Shown: positions 1-7,940, counted from the stretch's first letter. The stretch is 64,000 nucleotides of DNA from Bog-473 sp963717455 (GCA_963717455.1 OY970336.1:2604001-2668000); one strand, 5' to 3'. Notes: generated by a model not told the origin, from the sequence alone. Numbers and translations: made by a program.

Positions 1-2
1 AG

Positions 3-407
3 GCGGGAGGGCTCCAGTACACGGGTCAGCAGCTCGGTTCGTCGTTGGGGCTTGCCCTCATCGGAGCGATCGTGCTCATGGGATTGGCCAGTACGTTCAT
101 CTCCAACATCGAAAAGGATCCCAGGATCAGTTCGGAGGTGGCGGCCCAGGTAAGTGTGGCCTCGGGCACCAACACCAACTTCGTCTCGGCCGACTCGGTC
201 CACCATGCGGCCACAGAGGCAGGCCTCGATGACGCATCGGCATCGGCACTGGTGGAGGACTACGAAGCCGCCCAGCTTCTCTCGCTCAAGGCCGGTCTCC
301 TGGCCGCTGGACTACTCGCTCTGATCGCTCTCGGCTTCACTAAGGAACTGCCCCACGATCAACCGCCACCCAAGAAGAAGACGCAGCCAGAGCCCGCTGC
401 ATCGTGA
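3..407 (+). CDS. MFS drug-export protein, C-terminal part (5' end outside window)
   Basis: The frame is open from base 3, so the gene starts upstream of the window. About 134 residues are visible. They begin with a Gly-rich segment containing GLQYTGQQLGSSLG, typical of a late transmembrane helix of DHA2-type (14-TMS) major facilitator exporters. Two hydrophobic helices (around LGLALIGAIVLMGLA and LLAAGLLALIALGF) flank a polar periplasmic loop with Ser/Asp/Ala. The tail ends in a Lys/Pro-rich cytoplasmic stretch. Family knowledge suggests proton-driven export of drugs or toxic compounds; the substrate cannot be read from this part. If the att scar at 1905-1932 is read correctly, this gene lies inside the integrated element. 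Confidence 0.7.
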   Translation, partial: AGGLQYTGQQLGSSLGLALIGAIVLMGLASTFISNIEKDPRISSEVAAQVSVASGTNTNFVSADSVHHAATEAGLDDASASALVEDYEAAQLLSLKAGLLAAGLLALIALGFTKELPHDQPPPKKKTQPEPAAS

Positions 408-596
408 TGGAAGGCACGGCTGACGCACTACTCGTAGAGGTCGTCGCTGCGAAGCGCATAGCCCAACAGAAAGACCCAGGTCACAGAAGCGAGGTAGCGA
501 ACCACCCGAGATGTGTCCCCTCATGGGGTTCAAGTTGTGGTGCGCGAACGATGTGGGCTGCGGCCGCCCGACGGATCTCAGGGGGGCCGAGGTCAC
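408..596. other. intergenic stretch without a supported gene
   Basis: About 190 bases lie between the exporter stop and the integrase stop (convergent genes). I see no hairpin with a T-run and no reading frame with recognisable protein character; frames here look like high-GC shadows. Confidence 0.4.
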
Positions 597-1754
597 TCAC
601 CCGAGGAGCATTCGCTCCTGGCCTGTCGTGACGTCGATAACCGAGCGGATCTTGTGACGGTACGTCTGGGCCAGCATCCGAATGTCGCGATGACCGAGCA
701 TGTCTGAGACGTCCTGGAGCGGTGTGCCGTTGGCGACGAGCAGCGAGGCCGCCGAATGTCGGAGTTCGTTGGGGGAGAGGTGCCCCACGTTTGCCTTCTT
801 CGCATAGGTGGCCACGGTGCGCCGCAGGTTCGAGGCGTCGATGGGTCGCCCGACGCCGTTGGTGAAGACCAGTCCATGGTCCTCCCACACCACCGAGGAC
901 AGGCGCGCCTTGCGCTGGGTGAGACGGTGGGCCTGCAGTAGTCCGACGAGGTCTGCGGGCAGGCGCAGCATCCGATAACTGTCGACCTTGGGGGCCCCGA
1001 TGACAGAGGTGCCGTCAGGGAGGCGTTTGAGGGCCTGGCGCACCGTGAGGACACCCTCGTCGAGGTCCACCGCGTCCCAGGACAGTCCGGTGACCTCCCC
1101 GGGACGCAGCCCCATGGTCAACGCCAGGAGCACCAGGGCTTCGTCCTCGGTGCCCCGGACGGCGTCGACGAACCGGTTGGCTTCCTCGATGGTGAGGGAG
1201 CGCCGCGGAGTGATGCCCGTCGCCCCGGCGGGCAGGTGGGCCAGCCGGGCGACGTTGCGCGCCACCAGGCCCCGACGCTCGGCTTCGTGGAGGGCCGCGC
1301 CGAGGACCATCTTGATCCGGTTCAGCGATGACTTCGACAGCGGCTTCTCCCGCCCGCCGCGGCCCTTGGTGGCCGCTACGCCGCGTCCGGGGTTGGCCAG
1401 ATCCTTGAGGAGTGCTTCGAATTCGAGGACGTCGAGTTCACGCAGCCGGCGGCCGCGCAGCGGCGTGAGCTGTTTGATGGCCCAGGCGCAGTTGGCACAG
1501 GTGCTGGGGTTCTTTTCTGCGTCAATCATCCCCTGGTACCAGTCCAACCACTCCCCGAGGCGCATGTTGGTCCCGAGGGGGAGTCCGGCCGAGCTCTCGG
1601 CGCGCAGCTCATCGAGCTTGGCGACCACTTCGCTCCGAGTCCATGCAGAGACCCGGCGGCGCTTGGTGCCGAGCCGGAGCTCGCCGCGCCAGCGTCCGTC
1701 GCACTGTTGATAGATCGAGCCCTCGCCGTAGCCGAGCTTGCGTGACCTCGCCAT
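597..1754 (-). CDS. tyrosine-type site-specific integrase (phage/ICE type)
   Basis: 385 aa. The start is the ATG at 1754 (MARSRKLGYGEGS), preceded by a strong GAGGAGGATCGC ribosome site; upstream in-frame codons lack one. The N-terminal AP2-like arm-binding part (YGEGSIYQ...RWRGELRLG) is followed by a SAM-like core-binding domain and the C-terminal catalytic domain. The catalytic Arg is in TMGLRPGEVTGLSW, box II reads PNELRHSAASLL (Asn where His is commonest, a variant frequent in actinobacterial integrases), and the nucleophile Tyr is in MLAQTYRHK. The enzyme catalyses integration and excision of a mobile element. The start codon faces a tRNA 3'-end sequence 150 bp away, the usual int-att layout. 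The element presumably extends leftward out of the window. Confidence 0.93.
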   Translation of the reverse strand: MARSRKLGYGEGSIYQQCDGRWRGELRLGTKRRRVSAWTRSEVVAKLDELRAESSAGLPLGTNMRLGEWLDWYQGMIDAEKNPSTCANCAWAIKQLTPLRGRRLRELDVLEFEALLKDLANPGRGVAATKGRGGREKPLSKSSLNRIKMVLGAALHEAERRGLVARNVARLAHLPAGATGITPRRSLTIEEANRFVDAVRGTEDEALVLLALTMGLRPGEVTGLSWDAVDLDEGVLTVRQALKRLPDGTSVIGAPKVDSYRMLRLPADLVGLLQAHRLTQRKARLSSVVWEDHGLVFTNGVGRPIDASNLRRTVATYAKKANVGHLSPNELRHSAASLLVANGTPLQDVSDMLGHRDIRMLAQTYRHKIRSVIDVTTGQERMLLG

Positions 1755-1904
1755 GCGATCCTCCTCACAAATTGGGGCACTCTGTGGGGCACTTCGAGAC
1801 CACAATGGGCCCCACGCTGTCACCCACCGAACACGGAAGTCCTGGTCAGTGGGGGTCTGTGAGGTGTGGTGGGTGTCCCCGGCCCAGATGACGCGCAAGG
1901 GGTC

Positions 1905-1932
1905 AGAGGTTCGAGTCCTCTACGGCCCACCA
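1905..1932 (+). other. 3' end of a tRNA gene, probable attachment site (attR-like)
   Basis: The sequence folds as a tRNA T-arm (AGAGG, loop TTCGAGT, CCTCT), followed by a 7-base acceptor strand ACGGCCC, discriminator A and encoded CCA. No matching 5' acceptor strand GGGCCGT or D/anticodon arm precedes it, so this is only the 3' part. Integrases of the neighbouring type recombine into tRNA 3' ends and leave such a duplicate at one border. By orientation the complete tRNA should lie left of base 1 and chromosomal DNA to the right of 1932. This is inference; the intact partner is not in the window. Confidence 0.55.
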
Positions 1933-1974
1933 GTTCAGAGGCGGTTTTTCGAGCAGTTGAGACCCGACAAACCC

Positions 1975-1989
1975 GGTTACTGAGTAACC
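1975..1989. repeat. palindrome GGTTACTGAGTAACC, first of four CTGAGTAAC copies
   Basis: A perfect 7-bp inverted repeat around a central G. The half CTGAGTAAC recurs at 3466-3474, 3485-3493 and 3506-3514, beyond the IS256 insertion. Joining the two sides of the IS restores a cluster of four copies spaced about 12, 19 and 21 bp. It could be a binding-site cluster for a DNA-binding protein interrupted by the IS. The protein is unknown. Confidence 0.5.
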
Positions 1990-1994
1990 CACTG
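1987..1994. repeat. 8-bp target-site duplication, left copy (ACCCACTG)
   Basis: ACCCACTG here is repeated exactly at 3461-3468, directly outside the two inverted repeats of the IS256-type element. Eight-bp duplications fit the IS256 family. Confidence 0.8.
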
Positions 1995-3460
1995 GGTTAA
2001 GTCCCAACGAGTGGTGTACGAGGTCGTGAGGTCCGATGGTCCTCGCGTCAACCTCTTCTCTGATCGCTGATTCTATATGGCGCTGTTCGCGGCGACCTCC
2101 TTTCGAGTGGCATCGATGGCCGGCCTCGGGTCCTCGGAGGACGCGACGAGGGTGCGCGGGCCCTTGAGGGACTCGGCGCTCATGTAACGACGCGTGATGG
2201 CCCACTCGTCGGTCTGTTCGGCGAGCAGCGCGCCGACGAGCCGGATGACGGCCCCGCGGTTGGGGAAGATGCCAACGACGTCGGTGCGCCGGCGGATCTC
2301 CTTGTTGAGTCGCTCCTGGGGGTTGTTGGAGCGGATCTGTCGCCAGTGCTCGGTGGGGAAGGCACTGAAGGCCAAGATGTCGTCGGCCGCGTCGAGCAGG
2401 TAGGTGACGACGTCACAGAAGCCCGCCTGGGTCAGCTTGTCGGTGACGTCGGCCAACTGGCTCCAGGTGGTGTCGCGGTCGGGCTGCTCGAAGATCGAGC
2501 GCACCAAGGTGGCGATCATGGGCCAGTTGCCCTTGGCGCACCGCGAGGCCAGGTTGGCCATGAAATGGGTGCGGCACCGCTGCCAGGAGGCGTCGGAGAA
2601 GACCTGGGAGATGGCGGCCTTGATGCCGCCGTGGGCGTCGGAGATGACCAGCTCAACGCCACTGAGGCCCCGGGCCACCAGGGCGCGCAAGAACGCCGTC
2701 CACGCAGCCGTGTCCTCGGTCGTCGCGATGTCGAGGCCGACGATCTCGCGCCGGCCCTCGGCGCCCACGGCGGTGGCGATGACGGCCGAGACGTTCACCA
2801 CGCGGCCCCCTTCGCGGACCCGCTGGGTCAGCGCGTCGATCCACAGGTAGCGGTAGGGGCCCTGGTCGAGGGGGCGCTCCTTGAACTCGGTGACCACCTT
2901 GTCGAGCTCTTTGGCCATGCGGGAGACCTCGGACTTGGAGATCCCGTCGATGCCCATGGCCTTGACCAGGTCGTCGACCCGGCGCGTGGACACTCCTTCC
3001 ACGTAGGCCGCACAGACCACCGACACCAGGGCCTGTTCGGCCCGCCGGCGAGGTTGGAGCAAGAACTCGGGGCTGTAGACGCCCCGGCGCAGCTTGGGCA
3101 CCGCCAGCTCGATCGAGCCGACCCTCGTGTCCCAGGGCCGAAGCCGATACCCGTTGCGCGAGTTCTCGCGCTCGGCGGTGCGCTCGCCATAGCCGGCGTT
3201 GCACTGCATCGAGGCCTCGGCCGACATCAGGGCCTCGGCGAAGGCGGCCAGCATGGCCCTGGCCAGATTCGTGTCGCCGTCGGCGCCTTCGAGGTACTTG
3301 CCCAGCCAGGCCGACGCGTCGATAGTGGTGGGGACGTTCACCGTGATCCTCCTCAAGTGGTTGTGTGGAAACTGCTTCTTGAGGTTGACGCGGTGATCGT
3401 CGCGTCTGGGGGATGCTGCTTCAGCTCACCCGCTCGTACACCACTGGCTGGGACTCAACT
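1995..3460 (-). mobile_element. IS256-family insertion sequence, 1466 bp, apparently complete
   Basis: Terminal inverted repeats of 28 bp (1995-2022 and 3433-3460) match at 24 positions, with the identical core AGTGGTGTACGAG at the inner end. The same 8 bp (ACCCACTG) flank both ends. One intact transposase reads leftward and fills most of the element. Intact ends, target duplication and open reading frame together suggest a fairly recent insertion. It lies between the tRNA-end scar and a P-loop kinase gene and splits a cluster of CTGAGTAAC repeats. Confidence 0.88.
2073..3341 (-). CDS. IS256 (mutator-type) transposase
   Basis: 422 aa. The start is GTG at 3341 (reads NVPTTIDASAWL), with GAGGAGG six bases upstream; a TTG 15 bases earlier overlaps the Shine-Dalgarno sequence itself and is unlikely. 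The protein has the mutator-family plan: an N-terminal DNA-binding half with RENSRNGYR, then an RNase-H-like DDE core with the first Asp in YLWIDALTQRVR, the second in LVISDAHGGIKAA and the Glu in NNPQERLNKEIRRRT. The C..H pair in SWQRCRTHFMANL is the family signature. It acts as the cut/copy enzyme of the surrounding 1466-bp element. No frameshift or internal stop is seen. Confidence 0.95.
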   Translation of the reverse strand: MNVPTTIDASAWLGKYLEGADGDTNLARAMLAAFAEALMSAEASMQCNAGYGERTAERENSRNGYRLRPWDTRVGSIELAVPKLRRGVYSPEFLLQPRRRAEQALVSVVCAAYVEGVSTRRVDDLVKAMGIDGISKSEVSRMAKELDKVVTEFKERPLDQGPYRYLWIDALTQRVREGGRVVNVSAVIATAVGAEGRREIVGLDIATTEDTAAWTAFLRALVARGLSGVELVISDAHGGIKAAISQVFSDASWQRCRTHFMANLASRCAKGNWPMIATLVRSIFEQPDRDTTWSQLADVTDKLTQAGFCDVVTYLLDAADDILAFSAFPTEHWRQIRSNNPQERLNKEIRRRTDVVGIFPNRGAVIRLVGALLAEQTDEWAITRRYMSAESLKGPRTLVASSEDPRPAIDATRKEVAANSAI

Positions 3461-3468
3461 ACCCACTG
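3461..3468. repeat. 8-bp target-site duplication, right copy (ACCCACTG)
   Basis: Exact copy of 1987-1994 adjoining the right inverted repeat of the IS256 element. Confidence 0.8.
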
Positions 3469-3522
3469 AGTAACGATATGTGCGCTGAGTAACAGGCGCC
3501 ACTCACTGAGTAACGATCTACC

Positions 3523-4230
3523 ATGCGACGACGACACTGCCCCATAGCGAATCAGGCACCTTGGGGCACTCCTCACCTGCTCGTCAAAAGGCCCCGACAC
3601 TGGATGGGCGGGATGCCTCCTCGTTCACGCGGTATCCGGCAATATGCGCTGGTGCCGGATGAGGGCTTCACGGAGTTTCGATCTGCAAGGGATATCCCAC
3701 GCAGGATTTCTGTCGGACGACGCGTCGTGGTCACTGGCATAGCCGGATCGGGCAAGAGCACCTTCTCGCGAGCGCTCTCGGCCAAGACCGGCCTTCCCGT
3801 CATCCATCTTGACGTCTACTTCTGGAAATCGGATTGGGTGGAGCCGTCTGAGGACGAGTGGCGTGAGAAGCAGCGGGGCCTGCTCACCAGCGACGAGTGG
3901 ATCGTCGACGGCAACTACCACGCCACACTCGACCTTCGGCTTGAGCGCGCAGACACGGTCCTGTTCCTCGACACGCCATGGTGGGTCTGTGTACGGCGAG
4001 CGTTCGTTCGCGGTATCCGCAAGCGTCCGGTTGGCTTCCAGCTGCCCAACGGCTGCGATGAGTCGGCTTTGCGACGGATGCGCGAAGAATGGTCGCTGGT
4101 CTGGCGAATCTGGCGAGTCCGCCGATCTGAGCGCGAACTAGAACTCAGAACCTTGTCGCGGCACCGGGACCATGTGGCGCTGTACGTTCTCCGCTCCAAG
4201 CGCGCGGCCCGTGACTTCTTCGGTGCATAA
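3523..4230 (+). CDS. small P-loop kinase / adenylate-kinase-like NTPase
   Basis: 235 aa from the ATG at 3523, but no ribosome site precedes it. The conserved part begins near residue 65, so a GTG at 3727 (167 aa) is a credible true start. Walker A is VVVTGIAGSGKSTFSRAL, followed by HLDVYFWKSDW, a lid-like region with YHATLDLRLERADTVLFLD (Walker B-like) and a basic Arg-rich tail (WRIWRVRRSERELELR). This is the pattern of proteins often annotated as topology modulation protein or AAA family ATPase. Likely a nucleotide or small-molecule phosphotransferase; the substrate is unknown. It stands alone between the IS256 element and the tandem-recombinase element. A second member of the superfamily lies at 14788-15255. 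Confidence 0.75.
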   Translation: MRRRHCPIANQAPWGTPHLLVKRPRHWMGGMPPRSRGIRQYALVPDEGFTEFRSARDIPRRISVGRRVVVTGIAGSGKSTFSRALSAKTGLPVIHLDVYFWKSDWVEPSEDEWREKQRGLLTSDEWIVDGNYHATLDLRLERADTVLFLDTPWWVCVRRAFVRGIRKRPVGFQLPNGCDESALRRMREEWSLVWRIWRVRRSERELELRTLSRHRDHVALYVLRSKRAARDFFGA

Positions 4231-4272
4231 GTGCCGTTATCGATCGATCTGAAAGGTGCCCCCGACCGCCTG

Positions 4273-4288
4273 GTTATACAGGTGATCC
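4273..4288 (+). repeat. left terminal inverted repeat of tandem-recombinase element
   Basis: GTTATACAGGTGATCC, exactly complementary to 6705-6720. It lies 60 bp before the first recombinase start. Confidence 0.8.
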
Positions 4289-4347
4289 ACCTCCTGGGAT
4301 AGGCATCCGGGGGATCCTCCTCGGTGCAATCAACCAGGAGGTGTGCG

Positions 4348-5391
4348 GTGGAGTGGAGTCCGTCATTCGAGTGTCACGTCCGTCCGGACGGTGAACACGT
4401 CTACAAGATCGGCCACCGGCTGATCGACGAGTTCTTGGAGTTCGTCGTCGGCCGAGCCCGCCCCAACACGGTCCGGGCCTATGCCCACGACCTGAACGTC
4501 TTCTTCTCGGTGGTCAAGAAGGACCCGGCCGAGGTTCGGCCCAAGGACGTGATGGCCTTCGTCACCGCGCAGCGTCGTCCCAAGCCCGGAGCGGAGAACG
4601 TAGTGCGCATCGCCGATGGCTCAGCGGGGCTCTCGGCAGCGACGATCAAGCGCCGGCTCGCCGCGGTGTCGAGCTTCTATGGCTACCTGATCACCCGCGA
4701 CGACGTCGATGTGACAGCCAACCCGGTCCCTCGGGGCATCGCCACCCGCCAGAGCCGCTCTCGCGGCGGACGCGGTCTGCCGCTGGTGCGAGGGGTGCGC
4801 CGGCTGCCCCGGATCCTCGACGCCGACGAGGTCGAGTCGCTCATGGGGGCGCTGCGCACCGATCGGGACCGGGCCATGACCCAGGCCATGGTCCTCGGAG
4901 GGCTCCGGCGCTGTGAGGTGCTCGGGTTGAGGCTCTCCGATCTGCGTTTCGGCGAGTGGCGGGTGTTCATCACCGAGGGCAAGGGCGGACACGAACGTCT
5001 GGTGCCGCTCTCGCCGACCTTCTTTTCCACCGTCGCCCGATACATGGACCGCGAGCGACCAGAGGAAGCGACGACGGACGCGGTCTTCGTCTCGCTGAAA
5101 GGAGCGCGTCGGGGCCAACCGCTGTCGGTGCCGGGTCTGGATCAGATCATCACCGCCGCCCGAGAGCGGGCCGGTCTCAGCCACGGCACCTGCCACGAAC
5201 TGCGCCACACCTGTTTCACCCGCTTGCGCGAAGCGGGGATGGCCTTAGAAGCCATCCAGGCCCAGGCCGGACACCGCTCGATCAGCTCGACCCGGGTCTA
5301 CTTGCACCTCGACATGCACTGGCTGGCCGACGAGTACCGCCGAGCCATCGAAGCCATCGAGGCCCAGGCACTGGTGGGGGTGGCCCAATGA
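4348..5391 (+). CDS. tyrosine recombinase A of the tandem element
   Basis: 347 aa. The GTG at 4348 is chosen because AGGAGG ends seven bases upstream; the earlier GTG at 4324 would contain that site. An N-terminal SAM-like core-binding domain (RARPNTVRAYAHDLNVFF) is followed by the catalytic domain. The catalytic Arg is in LGGLRRCEVLGL, Lys in TEGKGGHERLVPL, box II is CHELRHTCFTRL, and the third His and nucleophile Tyr are in AGHRSISSTRVYLHLD. All active-site residues are present, so it is probably functional. It overlaps the next recombinase by 4 bp (ATGA), so the two are made together, presumably as partners in one synapse. Length is typical of XerC/D-like and Tn554 TnpA-like enzymes. Confidence 0.92.
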   Translation: MEWSPSFECHVRPDGEHVYKIGHRLIDEFLEFVVGRARPNTVRAYAHDLNVFFSVVKKDPAEVRPKDVMAFVTAQRRPKPGAENVVRIADGSAGLSAATIKRRLAAVSSFYGYLITRDDVDVTANPVPRGIATRQSRSRGGRGLPLVRGVRRLPRILDADEVESLMGALRTDRDRAMTQAMVLGGLRRCEVLGLRLSDLRFGEWRVFITEGKGGHERLVPLSPTFFSTVARYMDRERPEEATTDAVFVSLKGARRGQPLSVPGLDQIITAARERAGLSHGTCHELRHTCFTRLREAGMALEAIQAQAGHRSISSTRVYLHLDMHWLADEYRRAIEAIEAQALVGVAQ

Positions 5392-6671
5392 ACGCGCTCG
5401 CCCAACTGCAGCCCCAACCGCGGCGCCAGGGCGGCGGGAAGCCCGAGGTGACGTGGGCCGAGCTCACCGCCAGAGCACCGCTCATGGTGGCCACCATGGC
5501 CTCCTACCTGGACCAACTCGAGGTATCGGCCCGTCCGAGCACGGTGGCGGACGCCGAGCTGACGTTGCGGCTCTTCGCCCATCGGGTCACCGCCACCGAC
5601 CCCGACTGCGCCGCCGTTTCCGGCATCGCACGGGTGCACATCGAGGACTTCAAGCGCTGGCTGGCGGCCCGTCCGGGCAAGAACGGCAAGCGACTAGCCA
5701 CGATCACGATCCGGCACCGGTTGAGCACCATGCGGACCTTCTTCGAGCGCATCATGGAGTGGGAGTACGACGACGCCCCGGCCCGCCTGCTCGTCTACTC
5801 GAGCGACTTCCCCGCCCTCGACGAGCCACTGCCCAAGTTCTTGGACGATCCCACAGCGTCGAAGTTCATGGCCGCATTGGCGCTCGACCCCAACCTGCGC
5901 CGCCGCCTGATGGTCGAACTGCTGGCCCGCACCGGCATACGTGTCGGTGAGCTCGGCGGTCTCGAAGACGACGCCATGGTGCGCTACGACGGGGTCGATC
6001 GCCTCCGGATCCCCGTCGGCAAGCTCCACAACGACCGCCACGTGCCGCTGCTCCCGATGCTGGTCGATCTCATCGTCGACTACAAGGCCCTGCGCGGTCC
6101 GTCGCGCTCGGGGCATCTACTTGAACGCGACGACGGCGGGCCCTTCGACCGGCGCACTGTGCACCGCTACGTCGCCGCGGTCGCCAAACGGGCCGGGGTC
6201 GGTCACGTCCACCCACATCAGCTGCGCCACACGCTCGCCACCCAGTCCATCAACCGGGGCATGAGCCTCGAGGCCATCGCCGCCCTGCTCGGCCACCGTT
6301 CCATGGACATGACCCTCACCTATGCGCGGATCTCGGACCGCACCGTCGCCGAGCAGTACTTCAAGGTGACCGAGGCGGTCGAGGCCGAGTACTACGGACT
6401 CTCCAGCGCGACCGTTGCGCCGACTGCGGTCTCCGGCGCCCAGAAGTCGCGCCCCGACCATCGCCGACTGCTGGCCAACGGTCACTGCACGAGGCCCGCC
6501 CTGCTCGGCTGCGCCTTCGAGAGCGTCTGCGAACGCTGCGGATTCTTCGAGACCGGACCTCAGTTCGTCACCATCTTGAAGCGCCAACGCAAGCACGCCA
6601 ATGAGCGCGGTCAGAACGACCGCCAACAGCTCTTCGACGGCCTCATCGAAGGAGTCGCCGATGCCCAGTGA
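5388..6671 (+). CDS. tyrosine recombinase B of the tandem element, with Cys-rich tail
   Basis: 427 aa. The start ATG overlaps the previous stop (ATGA). An N-terminal core-binding domain (ASYLDQLEVSARPSTVADAE...) leads into a catalytic domain with Arg in ARTGIRVGELGGL, Lys in PVGKLHNDRHVPL, box II HPHQLRHTLATQ, and His/Tyr in LLGHRSMDMTLTYARIS. Unlike its partner it carries about 80 extra C-terminal residues with a compact His/Cys cluster (HC, then LGC, SVC, ERC within 25 residues), then a basic KRQRKHANERGQNDRQ segment. The cluster looks like a metal-binding or DNA-contacting module. It resembles the larger recombinase partner in Tn554/RIT-type systems. All catalytic residues are present. Confidence 0.92.
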   Translation: MNALAQLQPQPRRQGGGKPEVTWAELTARAPLMVATMASYLDQLEVSARPSTVADAELTLRLFAHRVTATDPDCAAVSGIARVHIEDFKRWLAARPGKNGKRLATITIRHRLSTMRTFFERIMEWEYDDAPARLLVYSSDFPALDEPLPKFLDDPTASKFMAALALDPNLRRRLMVELLARTGIRVGELGGLEDDAMVRYDGVDRLRIPVGKLHNDRHVPLLPMLVDLIVDYKALRGPSRSGHLLERDDGGPFDRRTVHRYVAAVAKRAGVGHVHPHQLRHTLATQSINRGMSLEAIAALLGHRSMDMTLTYARISDRTVAEQYFKVTEAVEAEYYGLSSATVAPTAVSGAQKSRPDHRRLLANGHCTRPALLGCAFESVCERCGFFETGPQFVTILKRQRKHANERGQNDRQQLFDGLIEGVADAQ

Positions 6672-6704
6672 CTGTGCTTCCATAGGAGAGAGCCCAGGAC
6701 CTAC

Positions 6705-6720
6705 GGATCACCTGTATAAC
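6705..6720 (-). repeat. right terminal inverted repeat of tandem-recombinase element
   Basis: GGATCACCTGTATAAC, the exact reverse complement of 4273-4288, located 33 bp after the second recombinase stop and followed directly by GCCTG. Confidence 0.8.
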
Positions 6721-6829
6721 GCCTGGGACGGGGTGCCACCATGCGGCACTTCGGTGGGAGCGCTCGGGCCCCGAGGTCCACCGATAACGCCTCGGCGTAC
6801 TGGTCCACAGGCGGATGCTTGGCCGCTCC

Positions 6830-7717
6830 TCAGTTCCGTGCCATGCCAACGACCGGGGCGTTCAACGTTGCCCCCAACTGACTGCCGAAGTAGGGAGTGC
6901 TGCAAGCTGCGACGAACCAGATGGTTCCGTTGGGTGAAACGAGCCAGTAGCCATTCGGGGCATCAGAGGTCAGTCCGACGACCCCCGTGAAGGGGATGAC
7001 CAAATGAGCGGTTGCTAGGTCGGCCACACTGAAGCAGAACGGGGCGTTGAAATCGAAGACTCCTCCATCCGAAGCGACCAACCAATAGCCGCCCGTCGTC
7101 TCGTCAAGCGTGATGCCGACAATGGGCTTGTTGAGCGACTGGCCACCCATCGACCCATAGAAGACAGCGTCGCCGTAGGCGAACACTCCTCCATCGGATG
7201 CAACAAGCCAGTAGCCCCCTCCATCGGAAGTGGAAGCCATCCCGACGATCGGTTCGTTCAATGACCTCCCGACGGTGCCACCGAAATAGCCGGCGTCGCC
7301 GAACTGATAGGTGCCGCCGTCGGAATTCACGAGCCAATAGCCCTTCCCGTCGGGAGTCGCGGCCATTCCGACGATAGGGACGTTCAGCGGCATACCGCTA
7401 GTAGAACCCAGAAACGGCGCATCTCCGAAAGCGAAGACTCCGCCGTCCGAAGCGAAGAGCCAGTAGCCCTTTCCGTCGGGAGTCGCCACAATGCCCACGA
7501 TGGGCTTACTCAGTGGCTTTCCGCCCATCGACCCATAGAATTGGGCGTTACCGAACGAGAACACCCCGCCATCAGAGGCAGCCTGCCAATAGCCCGTAGC
7601 TGAAGCGGACCCCGTCGTCTGTGCGGATGCCGAAGGTGTAGTGGTCGCGACTCCAAAACCGACGAACGCCCCAATGCTCATTACGAGGCCAATTCGGGCG
7701 ATGCCCATTCGACCCAT
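6830..7717 (-). CDS. secreted YWLVASDGG-repeat protein
   Basis: 295 aa from the ATG at 7717, chosen because GGAGG precedes it at proper distance (an in-frame ATG 15 bases earlier overlaps that site). A signal peptide (MGRMGIARIGLVMSIGAFVG..., cleavage near ASAQTT) leads into about six copies of a 42-residue repeat with consensus GYWLVASDGGVFxFGDAxFYGSMGGxPLNxPIVGMAxTPDG. Such repeats are common in secreted actinobacterial proteins and probably form a beta-propeller or solenoid at the cell surface. No catalytic domain is attached. Two larger relatives occur in this window (29133-31289 and 39070-40602). Function is unknown; a cell-wall or adhesion role would be a guess. Confidence 0.82.
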   Translation of the reverse strand: MGRMGIARIGLVMSIGAFVGFGVATTTPSASAQTTGSASATGYWQAASDGGVFSFGNAQFYGSMGGKPLSKPIVGIVATPDGKGYWLFASDGGVFAFGDAPFLGSTSGMPLNVPIVGMAATPDGKGYWLVNSDGGTYQFGDAGYFGGTVGRSLNEPIVGMASTSDGGGYWLVASDGGVFAYGDAVFYGSMGGQSLNKPIVGITLDETTGGYWLVASDGGVFDFNAPFCFSVADLATAHLVIPFTGVVGLTSDAPNGYWLVSPNGTIWFVAACSTPYFGSQLGATLNAPVVGMARN

Positions 7718-7940
7718 CGCTGAATCCTCCAATCCACGAGGCAGCCAATAGTGCCACCGGCAATTCCACGGCGCTCAGTGCTCTGCGCTATCGGACTCGA
7801 TACGAGCTCGGCGCCGGGAGCAGGGCGGTAGCGATTGCTCCCGTGGCGTTCAGATGCAACAGTTTCAGGCGCACCCACAACGACGCTGCGCCCTTGCGCA
7901 AGAGACTTGGGCTCAAACCGGAATCTTCGGGTCAAGATCT

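Larger units (their letters stand above)
4268..6725 (+). mobile_element. tandem tyrosine-recombinase element with 16-bp terminal inverted repeats
   Basis: Two overlapping recombinase genes (4348-6671) are enclosed by a perfect 16-bp inverted repeat, GTTATACAGGTGATCC, at 4273-4288 and its complement at 6705-6720. A second shared block, TCCTGGG, lies just inside each end with a 2-base offset. Immediately outside both ends stands the same 5 bp, GCCTG (4268-4272 and 6721-6725). The element is therefore about 2448 bp and carries nothing but the two recombinases. The left end also resembles a recombinase core site: ACCGCCTG, six bases GTTATA, then CAGGTGAT as imperfect arms. It is reminiscent of recombinase-in-trio (RIT) elements and Tn554, but with only two genes. 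Confidence 0.7.

Noticed and set aside
1871..1932. A complete tRNA gene at this place
   Set aside because: Only the T-arm and 3' acceptor strand fold. No 5' acceptor strand GGGCCGT or anticodon arm is found upstream.
3461..3514. CTGAGTAAC repeats as arm-binding sites of the integrase at 597-1754
   Set aside because: By the orientation of the tRNA end, these repeats lie on the chromosomal side of the att scar, not inside the element.
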